From Listeria valentina (GTDB lineage Bacteria > Bacillota > Bacilli > Lactobacillales > Listeriaceae), in the NCBI RefSeq assembly GCF_011800755.1, contig NZ_JAATJW010000008.1:1-64000 (forward strand): 64,000 nt of DNA. The letters are read 5' to 3'. The notes beneath the pieces are model-generated. The model saw nothing but the letters and a program-made list of their open reading frames with translations, was not told the DNA's origin and ran no database searches. Shown here piece after piece: positions 27,743 through 38,095 of the stretch (position 1 is the first letter of the stretch; the number at the start of each line of letters is the position of its first letter). A program made the position numbers and the translations under genes.

Positions 27743-29014
27743 ATGGCGAATCGATTGGTGATACAAGGCGGCAAAAAGCTTTCGGGGACTGTAACGATTG
27801 ACGGGGCTAAGAATAGTGCTGTCGCTTTAATCCCAGCTGCAATCATGGCAGACTCAGAAGTTATTTTAGAAGGGTTGCCAAATATTTCAGATGTTCAAAC
27901 TCTTTATCAAATTATAGGTGAACTAGGTGGCAGTGTTCGATACGATGAAAATCAAGCGATTATCGACCCAAGTGAAATTGTGGATATGCCACTTCCAAAT
28001 GGAAACGTAAAAAAACTGCGTGCTTCGTATTATTTAATGGGCGCGCTTCTTGGTAAATTTAAAAAAGCTGTGGTGGGGCTTCCTGGTGGCTGTTATCTTG
28101 GACCGCGTCCGATTGATCAGCATATTAAAGGCTTCGAAGCACTTGGAGCAACCGTAACAAACGAACAAGGTGCTATTTATTTGCGAGCAGAAAAGCTTCG
28201 CGGAGCAAGAATTTATTTAGATGTTGTTAGCGTTGGCGCAACGATCAATATTATGCTCGCAGCTGTTTTAGCTGAGGGGAAAACGGTGATTGAAAATGCG
28301 GCAAAAGAACCGGAAATTATTGATGTTGCCACGCTTTTAAATAATATGGGTGCAAACATTAAGGGTGCTGGAACGGATACGATTCGCATCCAAGGCGTTG
28401 AAAAGCTCTCAGGTTGCAGGCATGCGATCATTCCAGATCGAATCGAGGCTGGAACATATATGATTATTGCTGCAGCTGCTGGAGATGGAGTTAAAATTCA
28501 AAACGTTATTCCAGATCACTTGGAAGGAATTACGGCCAAATTAAGTGAAATGGGCGTACCTATCGAGGTTTCGGATGATTCCATCTACGTTGGCGAAGCT
28601 AAGCATTTAAGCAAAGTAGACGTTAAAACATATGCGTATCCAGGATTTGCAACAGATTTGCAACAGCCAATGACCGCGCTTCTTACCCAAGCAGAAGGAA
28701 GCGGCATTGTGACGGATACGGTTTACTCGGATCGCTTCAAGCAAATTGCAGAATTGGAAAGAATGGGTGGTAAATCTAAGCAAAATGGTCGCAGTGTTGT
28801 CATTTATGGAAAAACGCCATTAAAAGGCACGAAAGTTACGGCGACAGATTTACGTGCAGGTGCTGCTCTGATTATTGCAGGACTTGTTGCAGAAGGAACA
28901 ACAGAGATCCTTGAAATTGAACATATTGAACGCGGGTACGGCAATATTGTTGAAAAATTGACAGCGCTCGGTGCAGATATTCGCAAAGAATCGGGCGAGC
29001 CATCTATCTCATGA
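27743..29014 (+). CDS. murZ: UDP-N-acetylglucosamine 1-carboxyvinyltransferase 2
   Basis: A 423-residue EPT-fold enzyme adding enolpyruvate from PEP to UDP-GlcNAc, the first committed step of peptidoglycan synthesis. The active-site Cys117 lies in [13 protein letters not shown] and is the fosfomycin target. An Asn in GAKNSAV and an Asp in YSDRFKQ match other active-site residues. Low-GC Gram-positives carry two such genes; the copy next to rho is the MurZ/MurA2 type, and the other lies at 50049. GAAGG precedes the ATG. Confidence 0.95.
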   Translation: MANRLVIQGGKKLSGTVTIDGAKNSAVALIPAAIMADSEVILEGLPNISDVQTLYQIIGELGGSVRYDENQAIIDPSEIVDMPLPNGNVKKLRASYYLMGALLGKFKKAVVGLPGGCYLGPRPIDQHIKGFEALGATVTNEQGAIYLRAEKLRGARIYLDVVSVGATINIMLAAVLAEGKTVIENAAKEPEIIDVATLLNNMGANIKGAGTDTIRIQGVEKLSGCRHAIIPDRIEAGTYMIIAAAAGDGVKIQNVIPDHLEGITAKLSEMGVPIEVSDDSIYVGEAKHLSKVDVKTYAYPGFATDLQQPMTALLTQAEGSGIVTDTVYSDRFKQIAELERMGGKSKQNGRSVVIYGKTPLKGTKVTATDLRAGAALIIAGLVAEGTTEILEIEHIERGYGNIVEKLTALGADIRKESGEPSIS

Positions 29015-29077
29015 TAAACGAACGTTCGAATATCGACTTCTTGTGTGAACTATTTTAAACATAAAGGTGGTTAATTA

Positions 29078-30349
29078 ATGGCGAATTTGTCCATGTCGTA
29101 TTTAGAGAGCTTAACGATTAAAGAGATTTATGCGCTCGCTAAAGAACATAAAATTGCTTACTACAGCAAGCTGACTAAAAAAGAGCTAAGTTTTGCATTG
29201 CTTAAATCTAATGCGGAAAAAGAAGGCTTCTTTTTCATGGAAGGCGTGCTCGATATCATTCCGCAAGAAGGATTTGGATTCTTGCGACCAATCAATTATT
29301 CCGCTAGTTCGGAAGATATTTATATTTCTGCCTCGCAAATTCGTCGTTTTGATTTGCGGACAGGGGATAAAGTTTCTGGAAAGGTGAGGCCGCCGAAAGA
29401 AAATGAGCGCTATTTTGGCTTGCTACATGTAGAAGCGGTAAATGGCGAGAACCCCGAGGTTGCAAAAGAACGAGTTCATTTCCCTGGGCTCACGCCGCTT
29501 TATCCCAACCGGCAAATTGAATTGGAAACAGGCCAATATCCGCTTTCTATGCGAATGGTGGATATGATTTCTCCGATTGGCTTTGGGCAACGTGGACTCA
29601 TCGTAGCGCCACCAAAAGCTGGGAAAACGATTTTGTTAAAAGAAATTGCCAACTCGATCACGAAAAACCATCCAGAAGCAGAGTTGATTGTACTTTTAAT
29701 TGATGAACGACCAGAAGAAGTGACTGACATTGAACGCTCGGTTTCTGCTGACGTAGCAAGCTCGACGTTTGATGAAGTACCTGAAAATCATATTAAAGTG
29801 GCAGAACTTGTTTTGGAACGAGCGATGCGACTGGCTGAACAAAAACGCGATGTTATTATTTTGATGGACAGCATCACTCGGCTTGCAAGAGCTTACAACC
29901 TTGTTATTCCTCCAAGCGGGCGAACGCTTTCTGGTGGGATTGACCCAGCGGCATTCCATAGGCCAAAACGTTTCTTTGGAGCTGCGCGGAACATCGAAGA
30001 AGGCGGAAGTTTAACGATTCTTGCAACGGCGTTGATTGATACAGGTTCAAGAATGGACGATGTGATTTACGAAGAGTTTAAAGGTACAGGGAACATGGAG
30101 CTCCATCTTGATCGTACACTTGCGGAAAGAAGGTTGTTCCCAGCGATTGATATTAGAAGATCTGGAACACGGAAAGAAGAACTATTACTCGCGAAAGAAC
30201 GACTGGATCAGCTTTGGAAAATCCGGAAAGTATTACCGGTGCAAGGCGATGCACTTGATATGTCAGAACGGTTCATTCGCTACATGAAAAAAACGAAGAC
30301 CAATCAAGAATTTCATGAATTGTTGAACGAAGAAATGTTTAAAAAATAA
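29078..30349 (+). CDS. rho: Transcription termination factor Rho
   Basis: A 423-residue hexameric RNA helicase. The N-terminal Rho_N region (about 1-50) precedes the RNA-binding cold-shock domain (about 52-125, with EGFGFLRP). The RecA-like motor has Walker A PPKAGKT (178-184), Walker B VIILMDS, and the secondary RNA site GGIDP. Rho ends unwanted, often antisense, transcription. AAAGGTGG before the ATG. Only 103 bp separate it from rpmE2, where L. monocytogenes carries gtcA and lmo2550. Confidence 0.97.
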   Translation: MANLSMSYLESLTIKEIYALAKEHKIAYYSKLTKKELSFALLKSNAEKEGFFFMEGVLDIIPQEGFGFLRPINYSASSEDIYISASQIRRFDLRTGDKVSGKVRPPKENERYFGLLHVEAVNGENPEVAKERVHFPGLTPLYPNRQIELETGQYPLSMRMVDMISPIGFGQRGLIVAPPKAGKTILLKEIANSITKNHPEAELIVLLIDERPEEVTDIERSVSADVASSTFDEVPENHIKVAELVLERAMRLAEQKRDVIILMDSITRLARAYNLVIPPSGRTLSGGIDPAAFHRPKRFFGAARNIEEGGSLTILATALIDTGSRMDDVIYEEFKGTGNMELHLDRTLAERRLFPAIDIRRSGTRKEELLLAKERLDQLWKIRKVLPVQGDALDMSERFIRYMKKTKTNQEFHELLNEEMFKK

Positions 30350-30352
30350 CTA

Positions 30353-30381
30353 TTGCTTGTTTGCGCATCAGTTGTTATAAT
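30353..30381 (+). promoter_or_regulatory. SigA-type promoter for rpmE2
   Basis: TTGCTT at 30353-30358, a 17-bp spacer ending TGT, and TATAAT at 30376-30381: both a spaced -35/-10 pair and an extended -10. It begins 4 bases after the rho stop codon. Confidence 0.75.
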
Positions 30382-30452
30382 TATCATACTGTGTGTTTCT
30401 TGCAGTGAATTTCTCTGTTTCAGATGATTCAGGGCGAAGGAGTTGAAAAGAA

Positions 30453-30698
30453 ATGAAGACTGGAATTCATCCTGATTACCGTCCAGTTGTTTTCGTTGAT
30501 ACTAGTACTGATTTTAAATTTTTGTCGGGTTCTACAAAACCGTCAAATGAAACAATCACTTGGGAAGATGGTAACGAGTATCCGTTGCTACGTGTCGAAA
30601 TCTCTTCTGATTCGCACCCATTCTATACTGGTAAACAAAAACATGCGACTGCAGATGGCCGTGTGGACCGCTTCAACAAAAAATACGGACTCAAATAA
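30453..30698 (+). CDS. rpmE2: Ribosomal protein bL31, type B (zinc-independent)
   Basis: An 81-residue protein of the large ribosomal subunit. It begins [14 protein letters not shown] and ends with the typical HPFYTGKQ and [11 protein letters not shown]. It has no CxxC zinc motif, so it is the type B form that can replace the zinc-binding form when zinc is scarce. No Zur-like operator was recognised in the short upstream region. GAAGGAG lies 9 bases before the ATG. Confidence 0.96.
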   Translation: MKTGIHPDYRPVVFVDTSTDFKFLSGSTKPSNETITWEDGNEYPLLRVEISSDSHPFYTGKQKHATADGRVDRFNKKYGLK

Positions 30699-30731
30699 GT
30701 TCGTACAAACGAAGCTTAATCAAGAAGGAAC

Positions 30732-30764
30732 AAATACATCTCTTTCAAGAGGTGTATTTTTTTT
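30732..30764 (+). terminator. Intrinsic terminator of rpmE2
   Basis: AAATACATCTCT pairs with AGAGGTGTATTT (one G-U) around TTCA, followed by T's. Confidence 0.88.
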
Positions 30765-30826
30765 GACTTATTTCAAAGCAGAATAGTCAGTAAAGTGGAA
30801 GAAATGCGAAGGTTCAAATAAGAGGG

Positions 30827-30856
30827 TTTACATCTTTGAATCATCGTGCGTATAAT
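30827..30856 (+). promoter_or_regulatory. SigA-type promoter of the threonine operon
   Basis: TTTACA at 30827-30832 and TATAAT at 30851-30856 are separated by 18 bp. The leader to the hom GTG is only about 35 bases, too short for a T-box or attenuator. Confidence 0.72.
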
Positions 30857-30893
30857 AAAAGAGAGATCAATACTTTTCAAAGGAGGTTTTCAT

Positions 30894-32180
30894 GTGAAAG
30901 CAAAATTACAAGTAGGTGTGTTAGGATTTGGCACCGTAGGAAGTGGCGTCATCCGTATTTTAAAAGAACACCAAGAAAAAATCAGCCAAGTGACGGGCTA
31001 TGATATCACCGTGAAAAAAGTACTTGTGCGCGATTTAGAAAAGAATCGCCGTTACGAGGCAGAAGGGTTTACCTTAACAACCGATCCTACAGACGTGCTA
31101 GACGATCCGGAAATCGCTGTTGTTGTAGAAGTAATGGGCAGCATCACAACTGCGCGTAATTACATTTTGCATGCACTGAAAGCTGGGAAAAGTGTTGTAA
31201 CTGCGAATAAAGATTTAATCGCTATCCACGGGGATGAGCTCGTGGCCGTGGCGCAGGAAAACCACTGTGATTTATTTTATGAAGCGAGTGTGGCAGGTGG
31301 CATTCCTATCTTGCGGACGATTGTGAATAGTTTAGCAGCAGATCGCATTAAAAAAGTTCTGGGGATTGTCAATGGAACGACCAACTACATGCTAACGCAA
31401 ATGATGACTTCAAATAAAAGCTATGAAGAAGCGTTAAAAGAAGCGCAGGATTTAGGTTTCGCAGAATCAGATCCGACAAGTGACGTTGACGGGATTGATG
31501 CAGCACGTAAAATGGTTATTTTAACAAGGCTTGCTTTTGGAATGAATGTCAATTTAGATGACGTAAAAACAAAGGGAATTCGTGGCATTTCCCAAAAAGA
31601 CATTGCAATTGCTTCGCAACTTGGCTATAAAGTAAAGCTAGTCGGGCAAGCCGAGGAAATTGACAATACAGTTGACGTTGCGGTTGGACCAGTACTTCTT
31701 CCAGCGGCACATCCACTTTCTGGCGTTAACGATGAAAATAATGCCGTATTTGTCACAGGAGCAGCTGTTGGGGAAACGATGTTCTATGGGCCAGGGGCAG
31801 GTGAAATGCCTACCGCGACAAGCGTTGTGAGTGATTTGATTACAGTCGCTAAAAATACCAAACTTGGAACGATTGGGAATGTATTCAATCGCTTTGTCCA
31901 TGAAACTAAATATACACCGGCAGATAAAGTTTTTTCGAAATATTATTTCCGGATGCAAATGGACGACAAAACAGGCACATTTCTGAAGTTAACGAAAATA
32001 TTTGCTGACGCGGGCGTTAGTTTTGATAAAATTTTGCAAGAACCAAATGACGAGCATACGGCTACGGTAGTGATTATTAGCCATGCTGCAAGTCGTAATC
32101 AAATTGAGGAAGCTGTGGACGGCGTGAACAAAGAACCTGAGATGCGCCTCATTACACAGTATGCCGTCGTGGAGGGATAA
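30894..32180 (+). CDS. hom: Homoserine dehydrogenase
   Basis: A 428-residue enzyme reducing aspartate semialdehyde to homoserine. The N-terminal Rossmann loop is GFGTVGSGV, the catalytic domain carries [13 protein letters not shown] and NGTTNYML, and a C-terminal ACT domain (about 350-428, with [14 protein letters not shown]) senses threonine. The start is GTG at 30894, with AAAGGAGG 7 bases upstream; the longer in-frame extension has no ribosome site and would run into the promoter. It is followed by thrC after 2 bp. Confidence 0.96.
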   Translation: MKAKLQVGVLGFGTVGSGVIRILKEHQEKISQVTGYDITVKKVLVRDLEKNRRYEAEGFTLTTDPTDVLDDPEIAVVVEVMGSITTARNYILHALKAGKSVVTANKDLIAIHGDELVAVAQENHCDLFYEASVAGGIPILRTIVNSLAADRIKKVLGIVNGTTNYMLTQMMTSNKSYEEALKEAQDLGFAESDPTSDVDGIDAARKMVILTRLAFGMNVNLDDVKTKGIRGISQKDIAIASQLGYKVKLVGQAEEIDNTVDVAVGPVLLPAAHPLSGVNDENNAVFVTGAAVGETMFYGPGAGEMPTATSVVSDLITVAKNTKLGTIGNVFNRFVHETKYTPADKVFSKYYFRMQMDDKTGTFLKLTKIFADAGVSFDKILQEPNDEHTATVVIISHAASRNQIEEAVDGVNKEPEMRLITQYAVVEG

Positions 32181-32182
32181 AA

Positions 32183-33238
32183 ATGTACAAAGGCTTACTA
32201 GACAAATATAAGGATAATTTGCCAATTACAGAAGCAACACCTCTTCTCTCACTATCAGAGGGAAACACGCCACTCATTCCACTTCTTCACTTGTCAGAAG
32301 AGCTTGGCGTAGAGCTTTACGGGAAATTCGAAGGGCTCAACCCGACTGGCTCGTTTAAAGATCGCGGCATGGTGATGGCGGTTGCAAAAGCGAAAGAAGC
32401 AGGAGCAGAAGCAGTGATTTGCGCGTCAACAGGGAACACGTCGGCGTCGGCAGCGGCTTATGCGGCACGCGCAGGGATGAAAGCTTACATTGTGATCCCA
32501 GACGGCAAAGTAGCGCTCGGGAAGCTAGCGCAAGCTGTGATGTACGGGGCAGATATTATTGCGATTGCAGGAAACTTTGATGAAGCTTTAGACGCCGTGC
32601 GGGAACTGGCGGAAACAGAAGCTGTAACTCTTGTCAATTCAGTGAACCCGTTCCGCCTTGAAGGACAAAAAACGGCTGCTTTTGAAATTTGCGAGGACTT
32701 AGGAAAAGCGCCTGATGTACTTGCCATTCCAGTAGGAAACGCGGGAAATATCTCGGCTTACTGGAAGGGCTTCAAGGAATGGAATGATGCACATGCGACA
32801 GGGCTACCGGAAATGCACGGATTTGAAGCAGAAGGAGCAGCAGCCATCGTGAAAGGTGAACGAATCGCAGCGCCCGAAACGATCGCGACGGCCATCCGGA
32901 TTGGAAATCCGGCCAGCTGGAAGCTGGCCGAGGCGGCACGTGATGAATCAGGCGGCGCAATTACGTCTGTTTCAGATGAAGAAATTATTGAAGCCTATAA
33001 ACTTGCAGCTGCGCGCGACGGTGTCTTCATTGAGCCAGGATCCGCAGCTTCACTTGCAGGCGTCATCAAGAGCTTGAAAGAAGGACGCATCAAGCGAGGC
33101 TCTCAGGTTGTTTGTGTCTTCACGGGGAATGGCTTGAAGGATCCGGATACAGCCATGAATGTGCATTCCTTCGATATTGCGCATATGGAAACCATCGAAG
33201 CGATGCGTGAACATCTGCGAAATGGAGTGAAAGCCTAA
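32183..33238 (+). CDS. thrC: Threonine synthase
   Basis: A 351-residue PLP enzyme turning O-phosphohomoserine into threonine. The PLP lysine is Lys59 in [11 protein letters not shown], and GNAGNISAY binds the cofactor phosphate. It is the short Gram-positive form. The gene starts 2 bp after hom and its stop TAA shares its last base with the thrB ATG (TAATG), so translation is coupled. Confidence 0.96.
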   Translation: MYKGLLDKYKDNLPITEATPLLSLSEGNTPLIPLLHLSEELGVELYGKFEGLNPTGSFKDRGMVMAVAKAKEAGAEAVICASTGNTSASAAAYAARAGMKAYIVIPDGKVALGKLAQAVMYGADIIAIAGNFDEALDAVRELAETEAVTLVNSVNPFRLEGQKTAAFEICEDLGKAPDVLAIPVGNAGNISAYWKGFKEWNDAHATGLPEMHGFEAEGAAAIVKGERIAAPETIATAIRIGNPASWKLAEAARDESGGAITSVSDEEIIEAYKLAAARDGVFIEPGSAASLAGVIKSLKEGRIKRGSQVVCVFTGNGLKDPDTAMNVHSFDIAHMETIEAMREHLRNGVKA

Positions 33239-34104
33239 TGCGCATCCAAGTGCCAGCTACAACGGCGAACCTTGGACCTGGCTTTGATTCTTGCGGGCTT
33301 GCGCTTGATTTATATTTGACGCTCACCGTCTGCGAAAAAAGTTCAGCTTGGCGGGTTGAGCATCAACTTGCGGGAGATATTCCCAAGGATGAAACGAACA
33401 TGGTCATCCAAGTAGCTAGAAAATTAGCGCCTGAGCTTACGCCACACCGTTTAGTGATGGAATCGGATATCCCGCCTGCAAGGGGGCTTGGCAGTAGCTC
33501 AGCGGCCATTGTGGCTGGGATCGAGTTAGCGAATCAACTTGCGGGCCTTGGCCTTTCTTGCGATGAGATTGTCAGGCTTGCCGCGGAATTTGAAGGCCAT
33601 CCTGATAATATTGCGCCCGCAATTTTAGGCGGCTTAGTCGTTTGCGCGAAGCAGCCAGATCGAGATTTTTATTTGCAGCATGCTTTTCCGGATGTGGCCA
33701 TCTTAGCGGTTATCCCCGAGGAAGCGCTTCTTACAAGTGAAAGTCGCGCGGTTTTACCGCGCGAGCTTTCGTATTCGGATGCGGTTCAGGCGAGCAGTGT
33801 GGCTAATGTGATGGTTGCGGCACTTGTTGCTGGGGACTTGCGGCTTGCGGGCGAAATGATGGAGCGCGACTTGTTTCATGAAACGTATCGTGCGAAGCTT
33901 GTGCCACATTTGATCGAGATTCGGAAAAAAGTGGCTGAATTTGGCGGCTATGCGGCGGTTCTTAGCGGAGCAGGGCCGACTGTGCTTGTGCTTGCGCCGC
34001 GCGAAGTGAGTGAAACGCTTAGGCAAGAACTTTGCGGGCTCGATTTGGAGGCGGAAGTCAAACAGCTTCGTGCTGAGCCTAGTGGGGCACGCGTTTTCAA
34101 GTGA
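33238..34104 (+). CDS. thrB: Homoserine kinase
   Basis: A 288-residue GHMP kinase making O-phosphohomoserine. The ATP-binding loop PPARGLGSSSAA is at 79-90, and LSGAGPTV is the C-terminal GHMP motif. Third gene of hom-thrC-thrB. The end of thrC and this gene have noticeably more G and C in third codon positions than their neighbours. Confidence 0.95.
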   Translation: MRIQVPATTANLGPGFDSCGLALDLYLTLTVCEKSSAWRVEHQLAGDIPKDETNMVIQVARKLAPELTPHRLVMESDIPPARGLGSSSAAIVAGIELANQLAGLGLSCDEIVRLAAEFEGHPDNIAPAILGGLVVCAKQPDRDFYLQHAFPDVAILAVIPEEALLTSESRAVLPRELSYSDAVQASSVANVMVAALVAGDLRLAGEMMERDLFHETYRAKLVPHLIEIRKKVAEFGGYAAVLSGAGPTVLVLAPREVSETLRQELCGLDLEAEVKQLRAEPSGARVFK

Positions 34105-34115
34105 AATAAAATGAT

Positions 34116-34154
34116 GAAGGGAGCTTGGCTAGAAGTAGCTAAGCTTCTTTTTTT
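34116..34154 (+). terminator. Intrinsic terminator of the threonine operon
   Basis: GGAGCTTGGCTA pairs imperfectly with TAGCTAAGCTTC around GAAG and is followed by seven T's. Confidence 0.75.
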
Positions 34155-34247
34155 GAAGCAAAACCGAAATTTCTTGCTTCCCTATCCAATTTTTTTTGGG
34201 ACTATGGTAGAATAGGAAAAGAGTTTTAGAAAAGAGGGTATGGATTT

Positions 34248-34826
34248 ATGGCACAGTTATTTTTTCGTTATGGTGTGATGAACAGTGGGAAAACGATTGA
34301 AATTTTGAAAGTGGCGCATAACTATGAGGAACAAAATAAGCCGGTTGTAATTTTTACGTCGGGTATTGATAATCGGGACCAAGTGGGAGTCGTTTCAAGT
34401 CGAATTGGCTTAAAACGAGATGCGATTCCAGTTTTTTCTGATACGAATATTTTTGAGCAGGTCAAGGAAATTGAGCCGCGACCAAGTTGTGTTCTGCTGG
34501 ATGAATCGCAGTTCCTTGAGAAGCACCATGTCTTTCAACTAGCACATATTGTGGATGAACTCGGAATTCCTGTCATTGCGTACGGACTGAAAAATGATTT
34601 TAAGAACGAGCTGTTTGAGGGATCGAAATATCTGTTGCTATATGCAGATAAAATTGAAGAAATGAAAACCATTTGCTGGTTTTGTGCAAAAAAAGCAACG
34701 ATGGTTTTACGTGTTGATGAGGAAGGGAACCCTGTTTATACGGGGGAACAAATTTTAATTGGCGGTAATGACCAGTACTATCCGGTCTGCAGGAAGTGTC
34801 ACGCGCATCCGCCGATTGGTGAATGA
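34248..34826 (+). CDS. tdk: Thymidine kinase
   Basis: A 192-residue type II thymidine kinase of the salvage pathway. P-loop GVMNSGKT at 9-16, catalytic Glu86 in LLDESQFL, and a structural zinc site of Cys143, Cys146, Cys181 and Cys184 are all present. An extended -10 element TGGTAGAAT at 34205-34213 is a probable promoter. GAGGGTA lies before the ATG. prfA follows after about 19 bp. Confidence 0.96.
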   Translation: MAQLFFRYGVMNSGKTIEILKVAHNYEEQNKPVVIFTSGIDNRDQVGVVSSRIGLKRDAIPVFSDTNIFEQVKEIEPRPSCVLLDESQFLEKHHVFQLAHIVDELGIPVIAYGLKNDFKNELFEGSKYLLLYADKIEEMKTICWFCAKKATMVLRVDEEGNPVYTGEQILIGGNDQYYPVCRKCHAHPPIGE

Positions 34827-34845
34827 AAGGTGAGGGATGAGATCA

Positions 34846-35922
34846 ATGTATGATCGTTTGCAGGCGGTTGAGAACCGCTATGATGAACTAAATGAACTAT
34901 TAAGCGACCCAGAAGTGGTTTCTGATGCGAAAAAATTGCGAGATTTATCAAAAGAGCAGTCCAGTATCGCAGAAACAGTAGAAACGTATCGCCATTATAA
35001 AGAAGTAACGTCTGGAATTGACGAAACGAAGGAACTTTTGTCGGAAAAACTGGATGATGAAATGCGCGAGCTTGCGAAAGAAGAGCTAAATGGTCTGCAA
35101 GAAGAAAAAACAGAACTAGAAGAAAAGCTGAAATTGCTTCTTGTACCGAAAGACCCGAATGATGATAAAAATGTCATCATGGAAATTCGCGGGGCAGCGG
35201 GTGGCGACGAAGCGGCTTTATTTGCGGGAGATTTGTTTCGGATGTACAGTCGTTATGCAGAAGCACGTGGCTGGAAAGTGGATGTGATGGATGCGAATCC
35301 GACTGGAATTGGTGGCTACAAAGAAATTATCGTGATGATAAACGGTGCAGGAGCGTTTTCGCGCTTGAAATATGAAAATGGGGCTCACCGTGTGCAGCGG
35401 GTTCCAGAAACGGAATCGGGCGGACGGATCCACACGTCTACGGCAACGGTTGCGATTTTACCGGAAGCAGAAGATGTGGAAGTGGATTTGCAGGATAAGG
35501 ATATTCGCGTGGATACATTTGCTTCGACAGGGGCAGGTGGACAAAGTGTCAATACAACGATGTCGGCTGTAAGGCTAACGCATATTCCGACAGGGATTGT
35601 AGTTTCGATGCAAGATGAGCGCTCTCAAATTAAGAATAAAGAAAAAGCAATGAAAGTTTTGCGTGCGCGCGTTTACGATAAATTTGAAACGGAAGCACGC
35701 GAAGAATATGATGCAAACCGGAAATCAGCTGTTGGAACGGGAGATCGCTCTGAACGGATTCGAACTTACAACTATCCGCAAAACCGGGTGACGGACCACC
35801 GGATTGGTTTGACGATTCAAAAGCTCGATCAAATCATGGAAGGGAAGCTAGACGAAATCATTGATGTGCTAATTTTAGAAGATCAAACTAGTAAATTGGA
35901 GCATTTAAACGATGCCGAATAA
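34846..35922 (+). CDS. prfA: Peptide chain release factor 1
   Basis: A 358-residue class I release factor reading UAA and UAG. The stop-codon tripeptide PxT is Pro187-Glu188-Thr189 and the peptidyl-transfer loop GGQ is at 231-233 in [10 protein letters not shown]. The ATG at 34846 gives the family-standard length and start (Met-Tyr-Asp-Arg-Leu); an ATG three codons earlier almost touches the GAGGG ribosome site. This is the RF1 gene, not the Listeria virulence regulator also called prfA. It overlaps prmC by 11 bases. Confidence 0.96.
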   Translation: MYDRLQAVENRYDELNELLSDPEVVSDAKKLRDLSKEQSSIAETVETYRHYKEVTSGIDETKELLSEKLDDEMRELAKEELNGLQEEKTELEEKLKLLLVPKDPNDDKNVIMEIRGAAGGDEAALFAGDLFRMYSRYAEARGWKVDVMDANPTGIGGYKEIIVMINGAGAFSRLKYENGAHRVQRVPETESGGRIHTSTATVAILPEAEDVEVDLQDKDIRVDTFASTGAGGQSVNTTMSAVRLTHIPTGIVVSMQDERSQIKNKEKAMKVLRARVYDKFETEAREEYDANRKSAVGTGDRSERIRTYNYPQNRVTDHRIGLTIQKLDQIMEGKLDEIIDVLILEDQTSKLEHLNDAE

Positions 35923-36784
35923 AAAAACGATCGGGATGCTCCTTCATGAAGCGGCGCAAATTTTAAAAGCGCGGAACTTGGATTTAAACGCGGCGGAGAT
36001 TTTGCTTGAAACGAGACTCGGTTTGAAAAGAACGGAGCTTTGGTCGAGCTTTGATCGCGTTTTGGAAGAAAAACACGAGTTGCAGTTTAAAGCAGATTTT
36101 GATCGCTATTTAAATGGTGAGCCTGTGCAGTACATTTTAAACATTGCTCCGTTTTATGGTTACGATTTTTATGTCGATCAAAATGTGTTGATTCCAAGAC
36201 CTGAAACAGAGGAACTCGTCTTGTTGTGCGAGCAGTTCTTGAAGAAAAACCCACAGAAAACGGTGCTCGACGTCTGTACAGGAAGTGGCATCATTGCGAT
36301 TTCGCTAAAGAAGCTTTTTCCAGAACTGGCGGTTTCGGCTTCTGACATCTCTTTTCAGGCGCTTGCCGTTGCACAAAAAAACAGTTTGGCACTGAACACG
36401 CCCGTGAATTTTGTGGAAACCGACTTGCTAGAGGCGTTTAAGCACGAAAAGCAAACGTTTGAGGTGGTGGTCGCAAATCCCCCTTACATCGCTGAGCGCG
36501 AGAAACAAGAGATGTCGACTTACGTTCTAGCGAACGAACCAGAACTCGCTCTTTTTGCCGAAAATAACGGCTTAGCAATTTATGAACGCTTAATAAAAGA
36601 CTTGCCAGAGGTGCTTGATGATAAATTCTGGGTAGCGGTTGAAATTGGCTATACGCAAGGGGAAGCGGTGCAAGCCTTATTCGCATCCACGTTCCCAGAA
36701 GCGAAAACCTACATCCATAAAGATATCAATCAAAAAGACCGCATTGTCGTTTGTTCTAATTTATTAAATGGAGACATGAACTGA
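35912..36784 (+). CDS. prmC: Release factor glutamine methyltransferase
   Basis: A 290-residue SAM-dependent enzyme methylating the glutamine of the release factor GGQ loop. The SAM-binding VLDVCTGSG is at 118-126 and the catalytic NPPY at 189-192, preceded by an N-terminal helical substrate-binding domain. It overlaps its substrate gene prfA, so the two are made together. A terminator hairpin begins within the last codons. Confidence 0.95.
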   Translation: MPNKKTIGMLLHEAAQILKARNLDLNAAEILLETRLGLKRTELWSSFDRVLEEKHELQFKADFDRYLNGEPVQYILNIAPFYGYDFYVDQNVLIPRPETEELVLLCEQFLKKNPQKTVLDVCTGSGIIAISLKKLFPELAVSASDISFQALAVAQKNSLALNTPVNFVETDLLEAFKHEKQTFEVVVANPPYIAEREKQEMSTYVLANEPELALFAENNGLAIYERLIKDLPEVLDDKFWVAVEIGYTQGEAVQALFASTFPEAKTYIHKDINQKDRIVVCSNLLNGDMN

Positions 36785-36802
36785 AAAGTCGTGTCTTTTT
36801 TT
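36772..36802 (+). terminator. Intrinsic terminator of prfA-prmC
   Basis: AGACATGA pairs with TCGTGTCT (one G-U) around a 9-base loop, followed by seven T's. The left arm overlaps the prmC stop region. Confidence 0.75.
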
Positions 36803-36823
36803 ATTGCGAATCACGCATCTGTT

Positions 36824-36967
36824 TGTGGATAACTTCTTCAAAAAGAAGCTGATAAATGTAAAATATTCTATTATAAGTTGCTCTAGAACAAGGTTTTGGA
36901 TGGATATCCACAAATCCACATAAAGTTATCCCCAAGGAATAAGTTATTATCCACAGTTTGGGGATAA
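36824..36967. promoter_or_regulatory. DnaA-box cluster upstream of ywlC
   Basis: Matches to TTATCCACA: a perfect box on the minus strand at 36824-36832 and a perfect box on the plus strand at 36947-36955. Single-mismatch boxes are at 36904-36912, 36926-36934 and, on the minus strand, 36959-36967; a two-mismatch box is at 36912-36920. In B. subtilis the promoter of ywlC, the same downstream gene, is one of the known chromosomal DnaA-binding clusters outside oriC. The element probably couples ywlC expression to DnaA and titrates DnaA. Confidence 0.85.
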
Positions 36968-36985
36968 CTTTTTAGCCGTAAAAGA

Positions 36986-37015
36986 TTGTAAAACGAGGTG
37001 AAAAGAAGTTAGAAT
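36986..37015 (+). promoter_or_regulatory. SigA-type promoter of ywlC
   Basis: TTGTAA at 36986-36991 and TAGAAT at 37010-37015 are 18 bp apart. The -35 lies 18 bp after the last DnaA box, so bound DnaA would sit next to RNA polymerase. Confidence 0.6.
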
Positions 37016-37048
37016 AAGACAAGAAGGCGAAAAAAGGAGTATAAAAAG

Positions 37049-38095
37049 ATGGAAACGAAACTTTGGAATATTGATCAAGGAAAAGAAATCTATCAAGAAG
37101 CGGCAGATTTACTTCGTGCAGGAGAAACGGTGGCCTTTCCGACGGAAACCGTTTATGGACTTGGGGCTGATGCGACAAATCCAGATGCGGTTAAGAAAAT
37201 TTATGAGGCAAAGGGTCGACCATCTGATAATCCCTTAATTGTGCATATTGCAGATGCCAAACAAATGCAAGAGTTCATCGCCGAAGTTCCTGAAAAAGCG
37301 GAGAAACTAATGGAGGCTTTTTGGCCAGGTCCGCTAACGCTGATTTTGCCAATTAAGCCTGGTGCACTTGCGGAAAGTGTCACAGCGGGTTTAAACACGG
37401 TGGGCGTTCGAATGCCTGTTCATCCGGTTGGACTTGAATTATTGCGTGTCACGAATCGTCCAATCGCGGCACCAAGTGCGAACCGTTCTGGACGTCCTAG
37501 CCCAACAACGGCGCGTCACGTGGAAGAAGATTTAAGTGGTCGAATTTCAGCGATTATTGATGGTGGAAGTACGGGAGTTGGATTGGAATCGACTGTGCTT
37601 GATGTTACTTCCGAAATACCAGTGATTTTGAGACCTGGCGGTGTTTCAACGGAACAAATCGAGGAAGTGATCGGTGAAGTCTGGTCCGCTCAAAATACGC
37701 TGAAGAAGGAAGAAGTTCCGAAAGCACCAGGAATGAAATATACACATTATGCTCCTCTTGCGCCGGTTTATCTTGTGGAAGGCGGTGCTGCTTTTTGGGA
37801 TAAACAAATTAAGCGCGGTCTTGACCGTGGCGAAAAGGTGGGATTGCTTCTTTCAGATGAATTAGCGGCAGAAATTCGTGAGCCAGTAATGAAAATTAAA
37901 ATCGGTAGCCGAGCTCAAATGGATAAAATTGCAAGGCGTTTGTATGATGGTTTACGCTTATTTGATCATACGGATACGACTCTCATACTCGCGGAAACTT
38001 TTCCAAAAGATGGGATCGGAGATGCGGTGATGAACCGACTTGAAAAAGCAGCAGGGAATAAATACTTGAATGAAACAAGTGAGTTGCCGCGATGA
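37049..38095 (+). CDS. ywlC: Threonylcarbamoyl-AMP synthase (Sua5/YwlC)
   Basis: A 348-residue enzyme making threonylcarbamoyl-AMP for the t6A modification of tRNAs that read ANN codons. The YrdC domain (about 12-210) has FPTETVYGLGADA, AKGRPSDNPLIVHI and APSANRSGRPSPT. A linker with KAPGMKYTHYAP leads to the C-terminal Sua5 domain (about 240-345), so this is the long Sua5 form. It overlaps ywlE by 4 bases (ATGA). It is probably regulated by DnaA. Confidence 0.95.
   Translation: METKLWNIDQGKEIYQEAADLLRAGETVAFPTETVYGLGADATNPDAVKKIYEAKGRPSDNPLIVHIADAKQMQEFIAEVPEKAEKLMEAFWPGPLTLILPIKPGALAESVTAGLNTVGVRMPVHPVGLELLRVTNRPIAAPSANRSGRPSPTTARHVEEDLSGRISAIIDGGSTGVGLESTVLDVTSEIPVILRPGGVSTEQIEEVIGEVWSAQNTLKKEEVPKAPGMKYTHYAPLAPVYLVEGGAAFWDKQIKRGLDRGEKVGLLLSDELAAEIREPVMKIKIGSRAQMDKIARRLYDGLRLFDHTDTTLILAETFPKDGIGDAVMNRLEKAAGNKYLNETSELPR

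Noticed and set aside
29020-29040. CGAACGTTCG palindrome upstream of rho as a LexA/SOS box
   Set aside because: Gram-positive LexA sites need CGAAC and GTTCG separated by 4 bases; here the halves touch.
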